From Dipteris shenzhenensis (taxonomy: Eukaryota; Polypodiophyta; Polypodiopsida; Gleicheniales), in NCBI GenBank assembly GCA_047967505.1, contig CM106541.1: a stretch of 64,000 nucleotides of DNA; one strand, given 5' to 3'. How positions within the stretch are numbered: the stretch's first letter is position 1; each line of letters starts with the position of its first letter. The notes under the pieces were generated by a model. That model was not told the origin of the DNA. It did not search any database and saw nothing but the letters and a program-made list of their open reading frames with translations. Of the stretch, positions 44,517-55,898 are shown piece after piece. The position numbers and the translations under genes were made by a program.

Positions 44517-44725
44517 ATTGAATGAGGAGGCAATTGTCACAACAAATCTTAAAGATTACTTATATCATACAAGTACACTTGTTGGTTGTGATGCACAAGT
44601 TTTCTGGAGGATTTCACTGAGGAAGAGAAGAAAAATATTGAACTTGTACGACAAAAGGAGATTGGTCAAGGAAGAAGGGTTTGGTATCCCCTCACACAGG
44701 CTATTCTTGGTCGCATGGTTTATGC
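44517..44725 (+). pseudogene. Unknown gene, second exon
   Basis: Opens after an acceptor-like TTGTCTAG (LNEEAIVTTNLKDY), shifts frame near 44600, then reads DFTEEEKKNIELVRQKEIG and VWYPLTQAILGRMVYAMGSY, which looks like genuine protein, unlike the other frames. The exon end is unclear. Confidence 0.45.
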
Positions 44726-44834
44726 TATGGGTTCTTATACTATGTACCTCCTGTTTTTATTCCTTCTGCTTTGGCTTCATCAATTCCTCTATATAGTTTG
44801 AATTTGTTGTTTTGGTGCATACTTGCTTTTGTAG

Positions 44835-44954
44835 GGCAAGTGGTAGGTTGATTTTTTAGCAGCTTGTAAGAAGCTGCCTCCTGGGATCGATAAAGATGAA
44901 AGAGTTGTTAAGATAGCTGGGATTAAAAGAACAGTCACTCAAACATACAGGAGG
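44835..44954 (+). pseudogene. Unknown gene, third exon, 5' part (interrupted by element C)
   Basis: Follows an acceptor TTTTGTAG. The frame VDFLAACKKLPPGIDKDER then KRTVTQTYRR runs into the target site GGAGG of element C; across the insertion it would go on with AAGGTGCACAGG and meet a strong donor GTGAGT at 52657. A TAG lies four codons from the exon start. Confidence 0.6.
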
Positions 44955-45252
44955 TGTTGGTAAGCTAAAAGGAAAGCAAAAAGTGGACACAAACTCAGAA
45001 TACTTGCATTACTTGCTTGTACAATGAAGAAGAGTGAGGTCCTTAAGTAGGCACCTCATACATGCTCACTGACATCACTGATGACTTCAGAGCTCCACAA
45101 TCATCTCCTCAATCTACTCCTAGATTCTCTCAATCATCCTATGTGGCTCTTCCACCACCTAACTGTGCTTGTGGGCACCTAACTGTGCCTCTAGCACTCA
45201 CACATAGAAACATAAGGTGTGCTTGAGGCATACACCTTGAGATATCCCAACA
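44955..45252 (-). repeat. 3' LTR of element C
   Basis: 298 bp, next to CCCCCCTCAAGG, which is the purine tract read on the other strand (45255-45266). Confidence 0.92.
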
Positions 45253-45444
45253 AACCCCCCCTCAAGGAAATGCCTCAGGCTATGTCAAGGATACATCTAG
45301 TCTCATAGTTTCTCATGCCATCTCATGGTGGTCAAGGATTAATCTATGGCTAGGTTCTCATGCTAGCAAGGGTTCCCTTGGGTGTAAGGTAAACAAAAAG
45401 GGATACAAAAAGGCCTTCCAATGGTTATCTCCCCTGCATGTACA

Positions 45445-45797
45445 TGTTGAGATATCGAGCTCCACTCGAGATATGCCAGGGTGACCGTTGGGTACTTATG
45501 TCACCGACTTGTTAGCTGGAGATGTGGTTGGTACACCGCCCATGAATAATAGCTGGATGACAGCTATCCTTATCTACACTAGTTCGTGGCTCAGTTAGTA
45601 TGCCACCTTAGTTAGTTGAGTTTGGTTTTGAGACCCACATATAGGGTTCTTCTATTTCTTTGTACTTGAGTTCTTTTGGCTTTCACAACTAAGAAGAGGA
45701 AAACTATTTTCAGCCTCCACCTTTGTGTGTATTCCCCCATTGTGATTGTGAGAAAGCCTCAAGTGAGACTCCTTCCCTCTCTCCCACAATCTTCACA
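45445..45797 (+). repeat. 5' LTR of element D
   Basis: 353 bp, TGTTGAGATATCGAG...CTTCACA. Confidence 0.95.
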
Positions 45798-45809
45798 TGG
45801 TATCAGAGC
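45798..45809 (+). other. Primer-binding site of element D
   Basis: TGGTATCAGAGC directly after the LTR, matching initiator methionine tRNA. Confidence 0.93.
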
Positions 45810-46306
45810 CTTGTTCGTGGTAAGGAGCTCAAGAAAGCAAGCCAAGTTCGTGGTGTCCTGGTAAGAGGACCAGTGTTGCTTTCCTATTTCGAGTTTGGGA
45901 GCAAATCTCTGCAGGTAGCACAGCCAGAAGTGCAAACGTGCACTGTTTCAGATTGAGACGCCCTTCGCGGTGTGGCGAGAGCGCAGTATATGCTGATTTG
46001 AGGCCGTTTCGGGGCCCGTTTTGAAGGCGGAAGTTCTTCGCAGGCACTCAGAAAAAGGCCCTGTTTTTTGCTGTGCGACCACTGGCGCGGCTAGTCGGTG
46101 AAAAGGTGCCGCAAAAATTGCATCGTATGCCTGTGTGTAGAGATATTGGGAGTTGCAGATTCATGCCTATTGCCTATTGATGCAAAATCGTCACTAGGAA
46201 GTGACTGTGTGGTGAAATACCACTTTCGTCAGTTTTGCAGATCTGCCCGTGTGAGGCAAAAAAGCTGTGTTTTTTGCAGTGACAGAATATTTTGCAGTGT
46301 TCTGTA

Positions 46307-47278
46307 ATGGCATCTGATTCTCTTTCACAGATTGTCACTGAAAAGCTTGACAAGAACAACTTCTAGGCATGGAAGTTTAGAATGACGAATTTCTTGATGG
46401 GAAAAGGCTATTGGGAATTCATTACAGGAAATGAAGAAGAACCTGTTCTTCCTAATGTTCCTAGTCAACAGGAAATGTAGGCATTCAAAGGATGGCATGA
46501 GAGAGCCAGGAAAGTTATGTACTGGCTGTCTATCAATATTTCGGACTCCATGATTGTGCATATTCAGGACGCAAATACGCCAAAGGAGGCATGGGATACT
46601 TTGGCAAAAATGTATAGCACAAATACGCAAGCCAGGAAAATGCAACTCAAACAGGAGTTGCACAATGTGCAGAGAGAAAATTTGAGCATAAATGACTACC
46701 ACATGAAAGTGAAGAAAATTGCAGATGCACTTGCTTCCATTGGGTCGCCAATGGATGATGACGATTTGGTTTCTGTGACCTTGAATGGTCTAGGAAAGGA
46801 TTATGCACAGTTCCGGACATCCATTGCCGTCCGTGAAAACTTTCCTGATTTTGAGGAGTTGATTGCTCTTCTAATTTCTGAAGAGCAGAGAAATGGGGGT
46901 GCATCTTCTTCAGCAGGAACTTCAAAAGAAACTGTCTTCTACTCAAACGCTGGCAGAGGTAGAGGCAGAGGTAGAAGAGGCCGATCTGCAGGCCGTGGTA
47001 GAAATCAGAATATGCAGCAAACGTAAGAAAACCAGTCCTATGCAGGAGGACGTGGGAACTCTAGAGGCAGGGGAGCCAAAGAGGCCGTGGTGGATGGCAG
47101 AGAGGCCAAAATGCAAACAGCAATATTGAATGCTACTATTGTGGCAAAATGGGTCATATGGCTAAGGACTGCTATAAAAAGCAGAATGACATTATGAATG
47201 GAAAATTGCAGCAAGGCAATTATGCATCCTCTAGTAGACAGGGTGATGACAGAAATGAGCATTTGTTTATGGTGTAGC
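46307..47278 (+). pseudogene. Element D gag
   Basis: Starts at the ATG at 46307 (MASDSLSQIVTEKLD), with TAG stops near 46364 and 46478, then is open from 46517: DAWDTLAKMYSTN-type UBN2 gag core (PKEAWDTLAKMY, RKMQLKQELHN, DDDLVSVTLNGLGKDY). A Gly/Arg-rich stretch follows, a one-base shift near 47075, then the zinc knuckle CYYCGKMGHMAKDC. A TAG at 47276-47278 separates it from the protease frame. It is one frame in the wild-type layout; here four lesions stop it. Confidence 0.9.
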
Positions 47279-47280
47279 AT

Positions 47281-50200
47281 ATGACAAATTCTGTAACAAG
47301 TGCAGAAGAAGGCAATGATGTGTGGTATGTTGACTCGGGTGCGTCAAACCACATGACAGGTCACGCTGAATGGATGCAGGATGCAAGAAAAATGGAAAAA
47401 CCAGGATTTGTGGAGACTGGTGATGATACTGCACATCCTATTGTGCAGATTGGCAAAATTCCTTTGTCTATGCAGGATGGGAAAAAGAAATACTTGTCTG
47501 ATGTATTTCATGTCCCGAACATCACCAAGAACCTGGTTTCTATTGGTCAGATGGTTGAGCAGGGCTTGCAGGTCAGATTTAATCCTCATGGATGCTTTGT
47601 TGAGGATATGAAAAATAATGGTCGCTTGATAGCAAAAGGAAAGAAGAAGGGTAGGATGTTTACGTTGGATGCAGACATGCCTGAATTGAGTGCAGCAATG
47701 TTTGCACATGGGACCGGTGTAGTTGCAGATATTGATATCTGGCACAAACGCATTGGTCATGTTAATATACAGCGACTTAAATCAATGCAAGCCCAAAATA
47801 TTGTTGCAGGATTGCCAAAATTCAAGGTTGCAGAAATGCACAAGATTTGTGAAGCCTGTCAATTTGGGAAACAGGCAAGGAAACCTTTTCCTAGGCATGT
47901 TCAAGAGAGTAAAAAGCCATTGGAATTAATCCACTCTGATGTGTGGACTACAAAAGCTGCATCTATTGGAGGCTATCACTATTTTGTCACATTTATTGAT
48001 GACTTCAGTAGAAAACTGTGGGTGTATTTTATGAAAAAGAAAAGTGAAGTGTTTGGGCACTTCAAAGCTTTCAAAGCTATGGTTGAAAAAGAAACAGGCC
48101 TGCAAATAAAATGCCTAAGGTCAGATGGAGGGGGAGAGTACCTCTCAAATGAGTTTGCAAGGTTCTTGCAGGAGCATGGTATAAAGCAGCAATATTCATG
48201 CAGTCATACCCCACAGCAAAATTTAATTGCAGAAAGAAAAAACAGGCATATTGGAGAGGTGTCTCGGGCTATGCTAAATGAAAAAGATCTACCAGATTAT
48301 TATTGGGCTGAAGCAGTTGCTACAGCAGTCTATATAATGAACAAGACTCCCACTGCAGCAATACATGGCATGACGCCAGAGGAGATGTATACTGGTAGGA
48401 AACCAGATATTTCTCATTTGAAGATTTTTGGTTGCATTGCCTATGTCCATGTGCCAGATGAGTTGAGGTCCAAGTTGGATCCAAAAGCTGAGAAGTGCGT
48501 CTTTATTGGTTATTCTCTACAGCAGAAAGGGTATAGATGCTATAACCCTTCTACATGTAAGTTCACAGTGAGCAGAGATGTTGTTTTTGATGAGATGAGC
48601 AGCTGGTATAAACCAGTAAATGTGATGATTGATGTAGATGCACAAAATGGTAATGCTGCACAGAATGCACAGCAGCAATCACAAAATATCAGTGGACCTG
48701 GAGTGTCCTCTACCAGTGGTTCACATACTTCGCCATGGACAGGCAGATTGAGATCAGGAGAATCCCCTCAAGGCAATGCAGATAGTGGTACGCAGGTATC
48801 ACGGAAAGGAAAAGAGAAGGTAGATCAGCCCATGTTTGATGTGAATGCAGGTCACTCTTATGTGGATGGTGAATCCAGTGGCTCAGAACAAAGCATTGAT
48901 GATGAGTTGGGTATTCCTTCTGTTGTTACACCTGGAGTAAGAAAGACCAGGGATGTTTTGAGAGCTCCGAGAAGTGAGCCTATTTTGCGTAGGTCTACCA
49001 GGGTTAGGTATCCTGTGGATAGGCTGAAATATGATGGATTTACAGCCATTCACTATGCCTATATGGTCAAAGTGATACAGGAACCAGAACCCACTTCTTT
49101 TGAGCAAGCCATGGGAAATGAAAAATGGGAGAAAGCCATGGATGAAGAAATGGATGCCTTGGATGCTAATGCTACATGGGAATTGGTGCCTTTGCCTAAA
49201 GGCAAGAATGCAATTGGTTGTAAGTGGGTTTATAAGATCAAGCACAATGCAGATGGTTCTGTGAATAGATACAAGGCAAGATTAGTTGTCAAGGGGTATG
49301 CACAGACATATGGCATTGATTATGAAGAAACTTTCAGCCCGGTTGCAAGGATGGCAACCGTAAGAGCAGCCATTGCTATGGCTGCATCAAAGGGATGGTC
49401 TTTACATCAGATGGATGTAAAGAATGCCTTCTTGCATGGTGATTTGCAAGAAGAGGTCTTTATGGAGCAGCCAACAGGTTATGTTCATGCTACTCATCCT
49501 GAGTTTGTTTGCAGGTTGAAGAAAGCCTTGTATGGCTTGAAGCAAGCACCTAGAGCATGGTCTGACAAGATAGGACAGTATCTTGTCACTATTGGCTTTC
49601 AGATTTCCAAGGCAGATTTCTCACTCTATGTGAGAAAAATAGAGAAAGGGATTATGCTGCTGGTCATTTATGTTGATGATTTGATCATCACAGGTGATAG
49701 TGATGAAGATATCCTTCATGTGAAAATGCTATTAAGGCAGAAGTTTGAGATGAAGGATTTGGGAGAGCTGCGTTATTTCTTGGGCATTGAGGTGATTAGA
49801 TCACCAAGTGGGATACAGCTCTTGCAGAGGTAGTATGGATTGGACATGCTGTCCAAATATGGGATGACAGGCTGTAAGCCTATTTCAGTTCCTTTGGAGC
49901 AGAATGTGAAGCTGAGCACAGATGCAGGTGAGCTTCTAGAAGACCCTACTATGTACAGACGCATAGTAGGAAGTTTGATTTACATGACTATTACTAGGCC
50001 AGATTTGAGCTATGCTGTTGGGTTGGTAAGTCAGTTTAAGGCTGGGGTTCAGATACAGTTGCATGGATACACTGATGCTGATTGGGCTGGTAGCATTTCT
50101 GATAGACGATCTACCAGTGGATATGTGTTCTCTTTTGGGAGTGCTGCAGTCACTTGGAGCAGCAAGAAACAGCCTACAGTTGCCTTGTCGAGCACAGAGG

Positions 50201-50541
50201 CTGAGTACAGGGGTGCAGCAATGGCTGCATGTGAGGTAGCTTGGTTGCATAAGCTACTCTATGATATGCATCAGTCTACAGATGGGCCGGTTGTCATTTA
50301 TTGTGACAACATGAGCAGTATACACTTGGCAAAGAACCCAGTCTTTCATGCTAGAACAAAGCACATTGAGGTGCATTATCACTATGTGCGGGAGAAGGTT
50401 TTACTAGGTCTTATTGATCTAGTTTATGTGAGCACAGAGGATCAAGTAGCTGACATATTCACGAAAGCATTGGGTGCAGAGAAGCTGCGCAAGTTCAGAG
50501 ACTGTGCAGGATTTGGGATTGAGCTCGAGGGGAAGTGTTGA
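47281..50541 (+). pseudogene. Element D pol: protease, integrase, RT, RNase H
   Basis: An 850-codon open frame to 49833, where a TAG interrupts it, then the same frame to 50541. Order: protease VWYVDSGASNHMTG (residues 16-29); pre-integrase finger HKRIGHVNIQRL and CEACQFGKQ; integrase with LIHSDVW, CLRSDGGGEYL and LIAERKNRH (D, D, E present); GCIAYVHVP and KCVFIGYSLQQKGY; RT with CKWVYKIKHNADGS, HQMDVKNAFLHGDL and IYVDDLIITG; RNase H with HGYTDADWAGSISDRRSTSG and ALSSTEAEYRGAAM; tail DIFTKALG. Between VSQF and the RNase H start, roughly 27 residues found in element E are missing, in frame. This is the most complete polymerase in the window. Confidence 0.93.
50521..50535 (+). other. Polypurine tract of element D
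   Basis: GAGCTCGAGGGGAAG directly before the 3' LTR, overlapping the end of the coding frame. Confidence 0.8.
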
Positions 50542-50888
50542 GATATCGAGCTCCACTCGAGATATGCCAGGGTGACCGTTGGGTACTTATGTCACCGACT
50601 TGTTAGCTGGAGATGCGGTTGGTACACTGCCCACGAATAATAGCTGGATGACAGCTATCGTTATCTACACTAGTTCGTGGCTCAGTTAGTATGCCACCTT
50701 AGTTAGTTGAGTTTGGTTTTGAGACCCACATATAGGGTTCTTCTATTTCTTTGTACTTGAGTTCTTTTGGCTTTCACAACTAAGAAGAGAAAAACTATTT
50801 TCAGCCTCCACCTTTGTGTGTATTCCCCCATTGTGATTGTGAGAAAGCCTCAAGTGAGACTCCTTCCCTCTCTCCCACAATCTTCACA
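50536..50888 (+). repeat. 3' LTR of element D
   Basis: 353 bp, differing from the 5' LTR at five sites. Confidence 0.95.
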
Positions 50889-51072
50889 GTACATGCACAC
50901 AATGTCTGCAGGAGGTACCATGGAGCAAAACATACACATGGCCTACATCATAAGGTGACCAGAGGTGTTTACAAAACACACAAAAACACAATAGTTTATT
51001 TCATTCATTTTGGAGGACTATCCAGGCTGAGTACCTTGACATAAAAGGAGAGATCTGGAGCATAGAGATGTT

Positions 51073-51471
51073 TTAAAATGCATAATCTTCAAAGGATGCC
51101 TCATCTTGTGGAGGCAAAATATCCATGTCAAGGCAAGGTCTTACCACATGGGCAGTGTCTAGTGCCTTATAAGATGGTACTATGATAAAACAAGTGGATC
51201 TAAAAGTCATATCCTTCAAGAGAACAATTATCTTATCATCTCCATAGTTGTGTAGAGAAGCATATCTTAGGTATCTGACCATCTTTTTCTTGTACTTGGA
51301 GCCAAATAAAAGTGCCATGAGAGGGTAGATCTCTGTAGTTGCTTCCTTTTTGGCAACCATTGTTTTGGCAATCTTCAACAAGGAAGTCAGGTTGGCATTT
51401 TCATCCTTTGTAGCATAACAAGACATTGCTTTATGTTTTGACTTTTCACATATTTTGCATAAGCAAGCCAT
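51073..51471 (-). CDS. Hypothetical protein inside element C
   Basis: A 132-residue open frame in the otherwise empty interior. It begins MACLCKICEKSKHKAM with a C-x2-C-x9-C arrangement, then LTSLLKIAKTMVAKKEATTE and MVRYLRYASLHNYGDDKI. It matches no gag, protease or polymerase motif I know. It could be a captured host fragment, as in other large non-autonomous elements. No evidence for function. Confidence 0.35.
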   Translation of the reverse strand: MACLCKICEKSKHKAMSCYATKDENANLTSLLKIAKTMVAKKEATTEIYPLMALLFGSKYKKKMVRYLRYASLHNYGDDKIIVLLKDMTFRSTCFIIVPSYKALDTAHVVRPCLDMDILPPQDEASFEDYAF

Positions 51472-52342
51472 GAGAGGTTCTAACCCAAGTATTGGGCAGT
51501 GTCTTCTCTCTTACAGGGCTTAGAATAACAACTAAAATGCTTCCAAATATAAGCATTTAATGTAGCAAAGTCTTGTGACCAAATTTCAATCAATGATGCT
51601 TCTTCTTACATGCTTCATAGAAGTGGCTAAAATGAATACTTTCCAATCAAAACCAGGTCTAGAAATTCAAAACAAAACTGAAGCCACACTTGTACTGAAG
51701 TTATTGAAAGATTCAAAAAAACCAAAAATGCTAGAGTAGCATTTTATGTAGCATCTTCTTCAAAAACTTGTCCAAAACTGTCAAAACCAAAAGGCTGAAC
51801 TTGGAGGGCTTGTAGTTCACTCTTAAAAGCAAGGAAAAGAGGGCTTTCTGAAGCAAAAGAAATCTCATATAATAGAGAGGGTCCAGCACAGAGGTTGGAC
51901 GAAATGGTGCGCACTTTTGCCCGAGAGAGTTACTACAGATTGAACCTGAATTTTGACGATTTCTCCCTCGTTACTGAACCAAATGACCTGAAAAATGGCT
52001 CAAAATCTTCGTCTTGAGGTCACCCATCTACTCCTAAGAGGGCTTAGGCAATGGCAAAGCAAGCAGGGAGTATTGAGCAGTAGAAGAAATGGCGAAAAAT
52101 GCGCTGTTTGGGGAATGGCAACCACCACAGACGTTTTTTCTTCAATTGCTTGCAGGTGGAAGTTCACCCATACTAGAGGAGTTTCTAGCTCAGAGGGTTT
52201 GGGCAATGGTCATTTGTAGGTGGAGAACCAAGCTCTCAAAGATTTTGGGAAGAAAGAGGAAAATGGAGAAGAAGAAGATGAAGAAGAAGATGATGATGTG
52301 GCAGAAATGGGCTCAAGGGGGATCAAAGGGCTCTAATACCAT

Positions 52343-52639
52343 GTTGGTAAGATAAAAGGAAAGCAAAGAGTGGACACAAACTCAGAATACTTGCATTACT
52401 TGCTTGTAGAATGAAGAAGAGTGAGGTCCTTAAGTAGGCACCTCATACATGCTCACTGACATCACTGATGACTTCAGAGCTCCACAATCATCTCCTCAAT
52501 CTGCTCCTAGATTCTCTCAATCATCCTATGTGGCTCTTCCACCACCTAACTATGCTTGTGGGCACCTAACTATGCCTCTAGCACTCACACATAGAAACAT
52601 AAGGTGTGCCTAAGGCATACACCTTGAGATATCCCAACA
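52343..52639 (-). repeat. 5' LTR of element C
   Basis: 297 bp, TGTTGGTAAGATAAAAGG...ATCCCAACA, next to the primer site ATGGTATTAGAGCCC on the minus strand. Confidence 0.92.
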
Positions 52640-53220
52640 GGAGGAAGGTGCACAGGGTGAGTTTATGCTTTTGCCTTTGTCTACTATTATTAATATGCAT
52701 TGCTTTCAAATGTCATGCTAAATTTTGTTTATATGTTTTTCATAGATTTTGTCAATAATAAATCCTGCTCATGGCAAAGATTGGTTTGACAAATTATGGT
52801 CCTTGCCATATGAAGACACGATAGCTAAGGTTACACTTGACAAGTTGTATCAAGTGGCCATTGCTTCATGTAGCAAGCCTAGGCAGCTTTCAATTTTATC
52901 TTTACTTGGGTCTAATTTGAATTTGAAGAATAGTTATGGAATGCCAACAAGTAACCATGCCTTCATTGGGTGGCTTGCAAAGGAAGGTTTTATGGACCAG
53001 GTTCCTAAAGAGTGTCATAGGTTATTGTCACAAGTTCAGGCTTCCTTTGTTGGTGTCTCCCCTTTGGAGTTGCTAGAGCATCCAACACTATGCGAATATT
53101 TTGAGGATATTGTGGCAAGACATCGGACTACTTTTTATGAGCCCCTTGTCTCCTTCATGTCTATGGCTACCATGCTTGCAAAAGAGGTTGACCTTGTGAA
53201 TGCAAGCAGAAGAGTTGTTT
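52640..53220 (+). pseudogene. Unknown gene, end of exon 3 and exon 4
   Basis: After the GGAGG duplicate, AAGGTGCACAGG completes the exon broken by element C and is followed by the donor GTGAGT (52657). The next exon starts after the acceptor TTCATAG (52745) and is open for about 475 bp: NPAHGKDWFDKLWSLPYED, KPRQLSILSLLGSNL, FIGWLAKEGFMDQVPKE, LLEHPTLCEYFEDIV, SFMSMATMLAKEV, ending near GTTTTCAG at about 53224. Helix-rich, no family recognised. Confidence 0.6.
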
Positions 53221-53344
53221 TCAGATACGCATTCATCTTTCATTGCCTAATTCTAGATTTTCTATTTCATAATGTTCTTATTCTTTATATTGTTTGGGTT
53301 TTGAATAGTTTTATTCTTCATTTGCTAGAAACAAAAAAGACAGA

Positions 53345-53900
53345 CCATTCCATCTATTTGCAAGGCATGGATAGTGCTCAAGCCTCCTACATATTGCATG
53401 TACACACATAAAGTCTTTCATGAGGGCATGACTGCTGCAAAAGGAACTATAACGCATTCAGAGTGGGAGAGAAAGCATTGTCCATGGTGGTTAGACATGA
53501 GTAGTGGAAAGTGTGTGGAGGAGGAGGTTTTAATGCTAGAGAGGTATACTTTTCCTACTGGTCCTTTCTGTGCAGATTGTTCTTAAGTAGTTTTCTATGC
53601 TTGACTTGCCCCATGTGTTTCTTGTTAAGGCATTCGAAAGGTCAATGTAAATCTAATTCGGGATCCTCTGGAGAAATGACTGAGGAGGAACAAAAACTAG
53701 AGGAGTGACAAAAGATATTGGTGGAGAAACAAAAGTAAAATATAGGGAATCCTGATATTGCAAAAGCAAGGAGAAGGAAGAATACAAACTTGGGTAGAGA
53801 TGGTAAGCTGATGATGACTCTAGGATAGTGAGAAAGCCTTTCTCCATTGATTTTATTTGGGTTCCACTGTCCATGTTGTCACTTTGGAAACATCTCCTCG
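53345..53900 (+). pseudogene. Unknown gene, 3' exons
   Basis: An open stretch at 53374-53586 (PTYCMYTHKVFHEGMTAAKG, HCPWWLDMSSGKCVEEEVLM) reads like coding sequence and ends with FPTGPFCADCS and a stop. From 53640 on there are short charged pieces (MTEEEQKLEE; ARRRKNTNLG) in changing frames. Probably the end of the gene that starts at 43716. Confidence 0.4.
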
Positions 53901-55149
53901 TACCAAGGAGTTCGGTGAAGGTATGGGAGTTTGACTACATCAAATTGGGCAAAGAGATAATGCAATCACACCTTGCATATGGATATCAAGAACTACCCAA
54001 AGCCAAGGACCTGCAGAAGAACGTCACTTACAAGGAAGAGATTACAACTGTTCAGTCTACAAAAAATCAAAGCACAACTATCTCTAGTGATAAATGAAGA
54101 AAATAATGCAATATCAGAATTATTTTACACATTGACAGATGGAAGAAATCAAGAGCAGCAACTAAAGAGCACTATGCAAGGTAGCAGCAACAAAGATTAC
54201 TACAAAAGTAGCAGTAACAGCAGACATCTCTCTGCCACCCTGACAGAACAGCTCTGACATCAAGTGGTAGCCCGCCCTGTAGGACACTCAAACCAACTAC
54301 AAAGCAACAAACTATCTAATTAGGTAATTTTATCTTGGCAAACAAGGGGTTAATTATAATGTCATCACAGGAGAGCTGGAACATACACAAAACCTATACG
54401 TGATCGAAGTGGCAATCCGCCGACAGGACTTCGACTCCCTGGACAACATAGTCTGACTACTATCCGACACACCTCCAACTAGGACAGGTGCAGTCTAACT
54501 GGTGTCTGACAACACAACTGACTCAGTCGGATATATCAGACTCGCATCCACCAGCACTCTACCACAATCTATCCGACCAAATTCCATTTGACCCTAAGGC
54601 AACGTGTCATGTCCGATTGACACATACGAGGTTTGCCACCCCTCTTCCGACTAAAGGTGTGCACACCACCAAACATTCGACTTTTCCCTGACTCCAGTTA
54701 GTTAACCATTTGAACCCCCTACTATCGCCCATCGACTATCCACTGCCAAGGGAATTTTGTCCCATCCGATGCACAATTCGTGAGATTCATCTTACTCTTG
54801 CCTCAGAATGCAAGCATACAAACTCACCGCCCACACTGTGGATAATTCCCCACTTTGATGCAAAGCTCCAACCTCGGTGCGGCCAATCATGAAAATTACA
54901 CATGATACCGATGCAATCTGGCGATTAGAGCTCAATGCAACTCTCCCCCAATCACCGACTCCGACTGCTATAGTCGACAACAAGCAAGCTCCGCAAAGAT
55001 CAACTAGAAAACGCTAGTTCTCGCAAGCTCCATGCCACATGAACTGGTATATATGGCACCAAAATGTAAGTTCTGCCCCACAACCCCGATCTCTTCTCAG
55101 CCTCAACAGCCATCCCTCCACCTCCTCATCTTTACCGCCCTCCTTGACT
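53901..55149. other. Mostly non-coding
   Basis: A frame at 53828-54097 and several shorter ones exist but show no family features. From 54380 to 55060 the plus strand becomes C-rich, unlike its neighbours, with repeated CCGAC-type words. Nothing named. Confidence 0.4.
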
Positions 55150-55890
55150 CAAACATGGCTCCCAGGAAGAAGTCGATGACCCCCACATGAAAGATTCCAT
55201 GCCAGAGCCCTGCTGTAGAAAAAACTATCATGGCAAAAGTGAACGAAGAGACAAAGAGCGACTATGAGACGCCACAGCCCCAGCATGACAGAAGCAAATG
55301 ATTACAGCTACTTTCCCCAAATTCAAAGTATCTCTCGATGTGCAGAAGAACCAAAAGTGACTGAAGAAGATCACCTTGCTACACTATGCGATACTGCCAT
55401 GGGCGGCTTGGAAATCCTCACCCGATGCTCTCAAACAGTACGAGTATTTCCAAAAAATGGGAGGTAAGTTGACAGATACCTTGATGGTTACCCCCGAAGT
55501 CGTTGCTAAAGTTTTTCAATTACCATTGATAAGGGAGGAGGTAACATATTAAAAGGATATTGATCAAGAGATGCAGCAAGAGTTCGTTCTGCCTGAGATG
55601 GCCAAAAAGTATTTCGTTATCAGTAATGTGCAAGACAACGGGAGAAGGCAGCAATTAATCTGGTATTTGGAAAGAATGCAATTGTTCGTCAAAACCAATA
55701 CCATGAGCCGTGACTCATATGCCTTGCTCAGAGCAGTCGAAAAGGGGACCAGAATCAATTGGGCTCACATCTTGCATTCAAGTCATGAGCAAAATTGTGA
55801 AAAAGGACTTAACATCAACAAATGCACACTCGAAGATTTCGCCCATCATCACCGCTCTATTCAAATTTGCAGCATAGAGTTCGACTGAGA
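55150..55890 (+). pseudogene. Broken gene, possibly plant transposon-associated
   Basis: Pieces in different frames: MAPRKKSMTP near 55155, the open stretch 55264-55467, and 55571-55888 with EFVLPEMAKKYFVISNVQ, SRDSYALLRAVEKGTRINWA and ILHSSHEQNCEKG. The R-x-N-W-A-x-I-L-H piece reminds me of the uncharacterised domain found in many plant transposon-associated genes (putative plant transposon protein), but the match is weak and from memory. Frames are broken throughout. Confidence 0.35.
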
Positions 55891-55898
55891 AGCCTCAT

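Larger units (their letters stand above)
45445..50888 (+). mobile_element. Copia element D, young and nearly intact
   Basis: 5444 bp with 353-bp LTRs (45445-45797 and 50536-50888) and a perfect target duplication GTACA (45440-45444 and 50889-50893). The two LTRs differ at five sites (four transitions), so the insertion is recent compared with A, C and E. Primer site at 45798-45809, purine tract before 50536. The polyprotein is broken by two TAG stops in gag, one frameshift in gag, a TAG at 47276 before the protease, a TAG at 49831 in RT, and an in-frame deletion before RNase H. Confidence 0.95.
44955..52639 (-). mobile_element. Non-autonomous LTR element C, carrying element D
   Basis: LTRs 44955-45252 and 52343-52639 (TGTTGGTAAG...TATCCCAACA) with a perfect target duplication GGAGG (44950-44954 and 52640-52644). 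The primer-site-like TGGTATTAGAGC (52331-52342 on the minus strand) and the purine run beside the left LTR show minus orientation. Without element D the interior is only about 1.6 kb and shows no gag, integrase or RT, so it must rely on enzymes of another element. LTRs differ at about 8 of 297 sites. Confidence 0.93.

Noticed and set aside
48858-49245. Minus-strand frames opposite element D pol
   Set aside because: They lie antisense to a well-supported polymerase frame and show no family features.
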